NCBI RefSeq assembly: GCF_002101885.1
Contig: NZ_LQPS01000054.1
Span: 62,001-126,000, forward strand
Reading direction: 5' to 3'
DNA: 64,000 nt
Source: Mycolicibacter senuensis
Lineage (GTDB): Bacteria; Actinomycetota; Actinomycetes; Mycobacteriales; Mycobacteriaceae
Made by a program: the position numbers and the translations under genes
The notes under the pieces: generated by a model
The model's database searches: none
What the model saw: only the letters and a program-made list of their open reading frames with translations
What the model was told of the DNA's origin: nothing
Shown: piece by piece, positions 59,912-64,000 of the stretch
Position numbering within the stretch: position 1 is the first letter of the stretch
Layout of the letters: every line of letters starts with the position of its first letter

Positions 59912-60298
59912 GCCGCAGCATCGATCGGCGCGTCTCCACGGTCACCCCGGGTTTAGCGGCTGCGAGATTCTATCTGCGTCCAGACGATCGGGGCCGGCAT
60001 GTCGCGGTGGACGAACCTGGCCTGCGAGCTGCCGTCAAAGCTGGGCATTGCCGCAGGTGCACGCCGTAACACCGGCTCGCCGCGTGGCCGACGCAGACCG
60101 AGGTCGCGACCGGGTATCCGCCGGGGTGACGCCGGGCATACGCCGTCGCCGGCCGGCGGGATGGGTGCGGTAGTCGTACTAACCTCGCCTCAAACCGACG
60201 GCCGTGGACTGCGACGCAGGGTTCTCCCGAAGATGAGCTCCGTTGCCGTGAACGCCGACGGGGGATCGGTCTGGCGATATGCGCGAGGGGTTGTGGTG
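59912..60298. other. Intergenic region before the first PPE gene
   Basis: About 390 bases without a credible gene. Reading frames across it give low-complexity Arg/Gly-rich products. An imperfect inverted repeat, GGTAGT-CGT-ACTAACC, lies near 60170-60184. No clear promoter, hairpin or RNA gene was recognised. A promoter for the PPE gene must be here or upstream. Confidence 0.5.
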
Positions 60299-61423
60299 AT
60301 GGACTTCGGAGCGTTGCCGCCGGAAATCAATTCCGCGCGAATGTATTCCGGAGCCGGATCGGCACCGCTGCTCGCAGCGGCGACCGCGTGGAGCGCTGTT
60401 GGGAATGAACTGTATTCGGCGGCCGAACTCTACCAATCGCTGATCTCCCAGATCGTCGAGGTCTCGTGGTGGGGGCCGTCCGCGACGATGATGCTGACGG
60501 CGGTAGGCCCCTACGTGTCGTGGATGACGGCGACCGCCACCGAAGCCGAGCAGGCCGCCGACTACGCCCGCGCCGCCGCCGGCGCGTATGAGATCGCCTA
60601 CGCGGCAACGGTCCCGCCGAGCGAGGTCGCCGCCAATCGCAGCCTGCTGGCCCTACTCGTGGCGACGAATCTGCTGGGGCAGAACAGCGCTGCGATCGCG
60701 GCCACCGAAGCGCACTACGCCCAGATGTGGGCACAGGATGCCGTGGCGATGTACGGCTACGCGGCGGCCTCACGGATCGCCGCGATGGTGACACCATTCC
60801 AGACTCCACCGGAGACCACTGCCGCGGGCGGCGAGGAACGCCAACGGGACACGGTGACTCGAGCCGTGGGATCAACTGCGCAACAACAACTCGCGACTGA
60901 TCTGGTCGAGGCCATCCGGCAGGGGCTGCAGAACCTTTCCGCATCGCCGTCGCAGTATGCGGTATGGGAGGACATCAAAGCCAACCTGCCGCAGCTGCTG
61001 AAAAGCTCCACCAGCACCGTGCAGATCGTCCAGCGGCTGGCCTCGACCCCGACGAACATCATGAACATCGCGAAGGGGATCCTGCCGCCCGCTTCCAGCG
61101 CCACCCCGGTGCCGCCGGTGCCCAGCGGGCCGATGCCGTCGGTGACGGCCGGCGCGGGCGGAGTGCCCGCAGCCGGTGTCGGACGCGCAGGCACCGTCGG
61201 CAGGTTGTCGGTGCCGCCGAGTTGGTCCGGCGCCGTAGCCGAGACGACTCCGCAGGCCCTGCCGCCGCCCGCTGCCGCCGTCCCACCCGACGGGAACCAG
61301 CCTCGAGGGATACTGCGGGGGATGCCGGTCAGCAGCGGGAGTGCGGCTCGCCGCAGCGACGGCTACGTCAACCGATACGGCTTCCGATACAGCGTGTTGA
61401 CGCGCCATCCAGCCGGCGGCTGA
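60299..61423 (+). CDS. PPE-family protein, PPE-SVP type (first)
   Basis: A 374-residue PPE protein. The N-terminal helical PPE domain starts MDFGALPPEINSARMYSGAG, with the WWGPSA WxG turn and the LLGQNSAAIAATEAHYAQMWAQDA stretch. The C-terminal part has the SVP motif GRLSVPPSW (GxxSVPxxW). PPE proteins pair with PE proteins and are usually exported by ESX systems (ESX-5 for SVP members). ATG 60299 starts the family's invariant N-terminus. Upstream in-frame starts are not credible. Confidence 0.94.
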   Translation: MDFGALPPEINSARMYSGAGSAPLLAAATAWSAVGNELYSAAELYQSLISQIVEVSWWGPSATMMLTAVGPYVSWMTATATEAEQAADYARAAAGAYEIAYAATVPPSEVAANRSLLALLVATNLLGQNSAAIAATEAHYAQMWAQDAVAMYGYAAASRIAAMVTPFQTPPETTAAGGEERQRDTVTRAVGSTAQQQLATDLVEAIRQGLQNLSASPSQYAVWEDIKANLPQLLKSSTSTVQIVQRLASTPTNIMNIAKGILPPASSATPVPPVPSGPMPSVTAGAGGVPAAGVGRAGTVGRLSVPPSWSGAVAETTPQALPPPAAAVPPDGNQPRGILRGMPVSSGSAARRSDGYVNRYGFRYSVLTRHPAGG

Positions 61424-61776
61424 CCGGGCGGTCGCCACCGAGGGCGGCGACATTCCATATCCGTTGCGCCATAGTTGCATCCGATGGCAGTCGATGCGGA
61501 ACATTAGCCGCGGCGGGATTCTTTTCCTCGCACCGCGACCCGAGCGGGTGGTCAACAGCCGGCGCGTTTCGGTCTTCGGACGGCGTTTGCGGTGGTCAGG
61601 GGCGTTTGAGTGACACCCGCGGGCGAGAAGTGCAGCCCCGGGCGCGCGCGAATGACGCCGAGGTGCCGTGGTTGCGTGACCGAGCGCCGGTAACGGCAGG
61701 TTCGACAATCCCCTAATCTCACGATCAACAACATTCGCGAAGTGCCGTGGCGCAGACAATGATTAGGAGGTGCCAG
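61424..61776. other. Intergenic region between first PPE and PE genes
   Basis: About 350 bases. A small hairpin GTCGCC-ACCGAGGGC-GGCGAC at 61431-61451 just after the PPE stop could be a terminator. AT-richer stretches near 61460-61520 and 61710-61745 (CCCCTAATCTCACGATC) may hold the promoter of the PE-PPE pair. No gene was recognised. Confidence 0.4.
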
Positions 61777-62076
61777 ATGTCGTTCGTCAACACCCAGCCG
61801 GAAGCATTGGCCAGCGCTGCCAGTGAACTGCGGGGCATCGGATCGGTGGTAGCGGCGCAGAACATGGCAGCCGCCGGTCCCACCACGGTGTTGCCGCCGG
61901 CGGCGGCCGACGAGGTATCGGCGTTGACCGCGGCGCTGTTCTCCGCTCACGCACAGGCATACCAAGAAGTCAGTGCTCAGGCGGCGGCCATTCACGAGGC
62001 ATTTGTGCGGACATTGGCGCTCAGCTCCGAGTCGTATGCGGCAACCGAGGCGGTCAACGCCGCTGCGGCAAGTTAG
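61777..62076 (+). CDS. PE-family protein
   Basis: A 99-residue PE protein, only the PE domain. It starts MSFVNTQPEALASAASELRGIG and has the helix-turn-helix layout with the YQEVSAQAAAIHEAFVRTLA second helix that ends in the YxxxE-like export segment (SYAATE). TAGGAGG upstream supports ATG 61777. It lies 9 bases before a PPE gene, the normal arrangement for a PE-PPE heterodimer exported by a type VII system. Confidence 0.94.
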   Translation: MSFVNTQPEALASAASELRGIGSVVAAQNMAAAGPTTVLPPAAADEVSALTAALFSAHAQAYQEVSAQAAAIHEAFVRTLALSSESYAATEAVNAAAAS

Positions 62077-62085
62077 CTCGCGACA

Positions 62086-63273
62086 ATGGATTTCGGGGCA
62101 TTGCCACCGGAAGTCAACTCGGCGCGAATCTATTCCGGGGCAGGTTCGTCGCCACTGATCGCTGCCGCTTCGGCCTGGAGCAGGCTGGCCGCCGAACTGA
62201 CCTCGGCAACCACCGGCTACGAGGCGATCGTGACGCGGCTGGCCGGCGAGGATTGGCTTGGGCCGTCAGCGGCTTCGATGGCGCAGGCGGTCGCGCCCTA
62301 CCTGGAGTGGATGACCGCCACCGCGGCGCGGGCCGAGCAGGCCGCAACGCGGGCGCGGCAGGCCGGCGCGGCCTACGACTCCGCCGTGGCGGCCACGGTG
62401 CATCCCGCCGATGTCGACGCCAACCGCACCCAGCTGTCGTCACTGTTGTCGACAAACGTGCTGGGACAGAACACTCCGGCGATCGCGGTGACCGAGGCCG
62501 ACTACGGGCAGATGTGGGCGCGTGATGCCGCCGCCATGTACCAGTACGCCGGTGAGTCGGCGTCGGCGTCGCAGGTGGCGCCGTTCAGCGGGCCGGATCC
62601 GACAACCACCGGTAATTCACCCTCCTCGCAACTGGTTTCCGCGGTCCAGTCGGCGTTGGCGAACTTGACCTCACCCGCCTCATCGGCGGCGGGTGCAGCG
62701 GGTGCATCGACGTCACCGCTGGATGACATGCTGGGCGATCTCTACGCCATAGTCGGCTTGAAGTACACCCCCGAAAGTCCGATAGCCAACCTGCTCGCCC
62801 CGTGGACGTCCTATGTCGCCCCGGCGCAAAGCAGCATCGCGATAGCGCACTTCTCCACGGGTGCGATCAACAGCGGGGTCTCGTTGTCCAAGGCCCTGGC
62901 GCCGGCTGCCGCTGCTGCGAAGGCTGCCGGTGACGGCGCCAAGGCTGCTGCGGGGGCGTTGCCCGCGGCGCTGCCTGCCGCCGGTTTGGCCGCCCCGCTC
63001 GGTGGCGGCGCACCGGTGGCCGCCGCCCTGGGCAATGCCGCGGCGGCCGGACGCCTGTCGGTGCCGGCCGGCTGGACCGCGGTCGGCCCGGCAGCGGGCG
63101 CGGTCCCGCCGATTCCGGTCAGCACGGTCTCCGCTATCAGCCCGGATGTCGAGGGCTCCGGGAATCTGCTGGGCGGGATGCCGCTGGCCGGTGCCGGGGC
63201 CGGCGGCAGGGGATCGGGTCCCAGGTACGGATTTGCGCCCAAGGTCATGGCACGCCCGTTCTCCGCCGGGTGA
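62086..63273 (+). CDS. PPE-family protein, PPE-SVP type (second)
   Basis: A 395-residue PPE protein that follows the PE gene closely and should be its partner. The PPE domain begins MDFGALPPEVNSARIYSGAG with the DWLGPSA WxG turn and LGQNTPAIAVTEADYGQMWARDA. The C-terminal part is Ala/Gly-rich, with GRLSVPAGW as the SVP motif and a terminal GPRYGFAPKVMARP. Its N-terminus is nearly identical to the PPE at 60299 and the two are probably paralogues. Confidence 0.94.
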   Translation: MDFGALPPEVNSARIYSGAGSSPLIAAASAWSRLAAELTSATTGYEAIVTRLAGEDWLGPSAASMAQAVAPYLEWMTATAARAEQAATRARQAGAAYDSAVAATVHPADVDANRTQLSSLLSTNVLGQNTPAIAVTEADYGQMWARDAAAMYQYAGESASASQVAPFSGPDPTTTGNSPSSQLVSAVQSALANLTSPASSAAGAAGASTSPLDDMLGDLYAIVGLKYTPESPIANLLAPWTSYVAPAQSSIAIAHFSTGAINSGVSLSKALAPAAAAAKAAGDGAKAAAGALPAALPAAGLAAPLGGGAPVAAALGNAAAAGRLSVPAGWTAVGPAAGAVPPIPVSTVSAISPDVEGSGNLLGGMPLAGAGAGGRGSGPRYGFAPKVMARPFSAG

Positions 63274-63276
63274 CGG

Positions 63277-63999
63277 TCACGCCGGCTGATCGTCCCGGCT
63301 CTGCCGGACCGCCGCGGCGCTGGAATCGAAGGCTGCGCGAAGGAACTGGGCGGTCAGGGCCACGGTTTCGCGGCCTTCCGGGAGTAGGCCGGTGAGCACC
63401 GGAAAGGCGTGGACACCGCGTCGCCAGCGATGGGTCTGGACCGTGGTGCCGGCATCGTGGAGACGACCGGTGAAGGCGAGGATGTCGTGTTCCAGCAGTT
63501 CTCGTTCGGCGACGGTGAGGAATGCCGGCGGGAACGCGGCGACGGGTGCGTCGATGGGTGTGCGCAAACCGGGTAGTTCGATGTCGCCGCGCAGCCACTT
63601 GCTCTTGGCCCGGTGCACCGCGCTCAGGGGTTGGTAGGCATCGTGTTTGAGTAACGCGGGATCGCGTTGGTCGGCGTCCAGGCTCAGTTGGGGGGAGTAG
63701 CCGACGAATGCGGCGGGGCGCTCGCGACCGTCACGGTGGGCCAGCTCGCAGATCTTGGCAGCCAGGAAACCACCGGCGGAGTCACCGGCCAGGACGATCT
63801 TTGCCGGCGCCGTGACGCGGGTCAGCGCCTGGTACGCGGTGTAGGCATCGCGGACCGATGTGCCCACGCCGGCTTCGGGAAGCTGGCGGTACCGGACGGA
63901 ATGCACCGGCACCCCGAGCGTTGCAGCCAGGCTGCTGCAGAGCCGGAGATGGGTTCCCGGGCCGCAGAACAGGAATGCGCCGCCGTGCAGAAACAGCAC
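63277..63999 (-). CDS. HSL-family alpha/beta-hydrolase (esterase), 5' end cut by window edge
   Basis: An esterase/lipase of the hormone-sensitive lipase type. The oxyanion-hole motif HGGAF, nucleophile elbow GDSAGGF, the acid residue region AERELLEHD, and the catalytic His in GVHAFPVL are present. About 241 codons are visible. The N-terminal part, normally some 60-100 residues before HGG, lies beyond the right edge. It is convergent with the PPE gene, only 3 bases from its stop. It resembles mycobacterial Lip proteins. Which one cannot be told. Confidence 0.88.
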   Translation of the reverse strand: MLFLHGGAFLFCGPGTHLRLCSSLAATLGVPVHSVRYRQLPEAGVGTSVRDAYTAYQALTRVTAPAKIVLAGDSAGGFLAAKICELAHRDGRERPAAFVGYSPQLSLDADQRDPALLKHDAYQPLSAVHRAKSKWLRGDIELPGLRTPIDAPVAAFPPAFLTVAERELLEHDILAFTGRLHDAGTTVQTHRWRRGVHAFPVLTGLLPEGRETVALTAQFLRAAFDSSAAAVRQSRDDQPA

Positions 64000-64000
64000 A

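Noticed and set aside
1..64000. tRNA, rRNA, CRISPR arrays, insertion sequences or prophage genes
   Set aside because: I looked for tRNA-like cloverleaves, regular repeats with spacers, and transposase or integrase frames and found none I could support.

Overview
The window is high-GC DNA from a mycobacterium. The evidence is a complete yrbE/mce block, PE and PPE genes with the SVP motif, mycothiol (mshB), F420 (fbiC) and PIM (pimE, lpqW) genes, and a gene order from about 27 to 59.9 kb that follows the M. tuberculosis Rv1141c-Rv1178 region as I remember it. The species cannot be fixed from the sequence. I found no tRNA, rRNA, CRISPR array, insertion sequence or phage gene.

Region 1 (1-9.8 kb, minus strand): a mce transport operon in the order yrbEA-yrbEB-mceA-mceB-mceC-mceD-mceE-mceF, with mceF running off the left edge. 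Upstream lie an AveC-like membrane protein and a 30-residue membrane microprotein that overlaps it. A TetR gene (9934) diverges from these, and two related inverted repeats lie in the shared intergenic space.

Region 2 (10.6-25.8 kb): an accessory catabolic island. It has three cytochromes P450, four SDR genes (one with its catalytic segment deleted in frame), an aldehyde dehydrogenase, a thiolase, an enoyl-CoA hydratase, a gamma-carbonic-anhydrase-like protein, a NorD-like VWA protein with a NorQ/CbbQ-type AAA+ ATPase, a solute-binding-type protein without a signal peptide, and a second AveC-like membrane protein. Many of these genes overlap by a few bases. Three near-copies of the palindrome ACCAAATATTTGGT occur at 8851, 12609 and 15175, upstream of the mce operon, the SDR/norD divergent pair and the binding-protein operon. 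I infer one co-regulated system that imports a hydrophobic substrate (Mce/YrbE), hydroxylates and oxidises it (P450, SDR, ALDH) and shortens it by beta-oxidation. The substrate is unknown.

Region 3 (25.9-59.9 kb): mostly conserved mycobacterial genes. They include a CPBP protease, an enoyl-CoA hydratase, mcr, an SDR, a nitronate monooxygenase, a methyltransferase behind a perfect CRP-type site, a sirtuin, a GntR regulator, an omt-like methyltransferase, a PPOX protein, several small proteins, pimE, a pterin dehydratase, mutT2, narGHJI, typA, lpqW, mshB, fbiC, fadH, a PadR regulator and dapC. Local differences from M. tuberculosis include a DUF732 gene and a MarR gene between narI and typA, an unrecognised exported protein between lpqW and mshB, and no ferredoxin gene upstream of dapC.

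Region 4 (60-64 kb): a PPE-PE-PPE group, then an HSL-type esterase that runs off the right edge. References to M. tuberculosis genes are from memory, not from a search.
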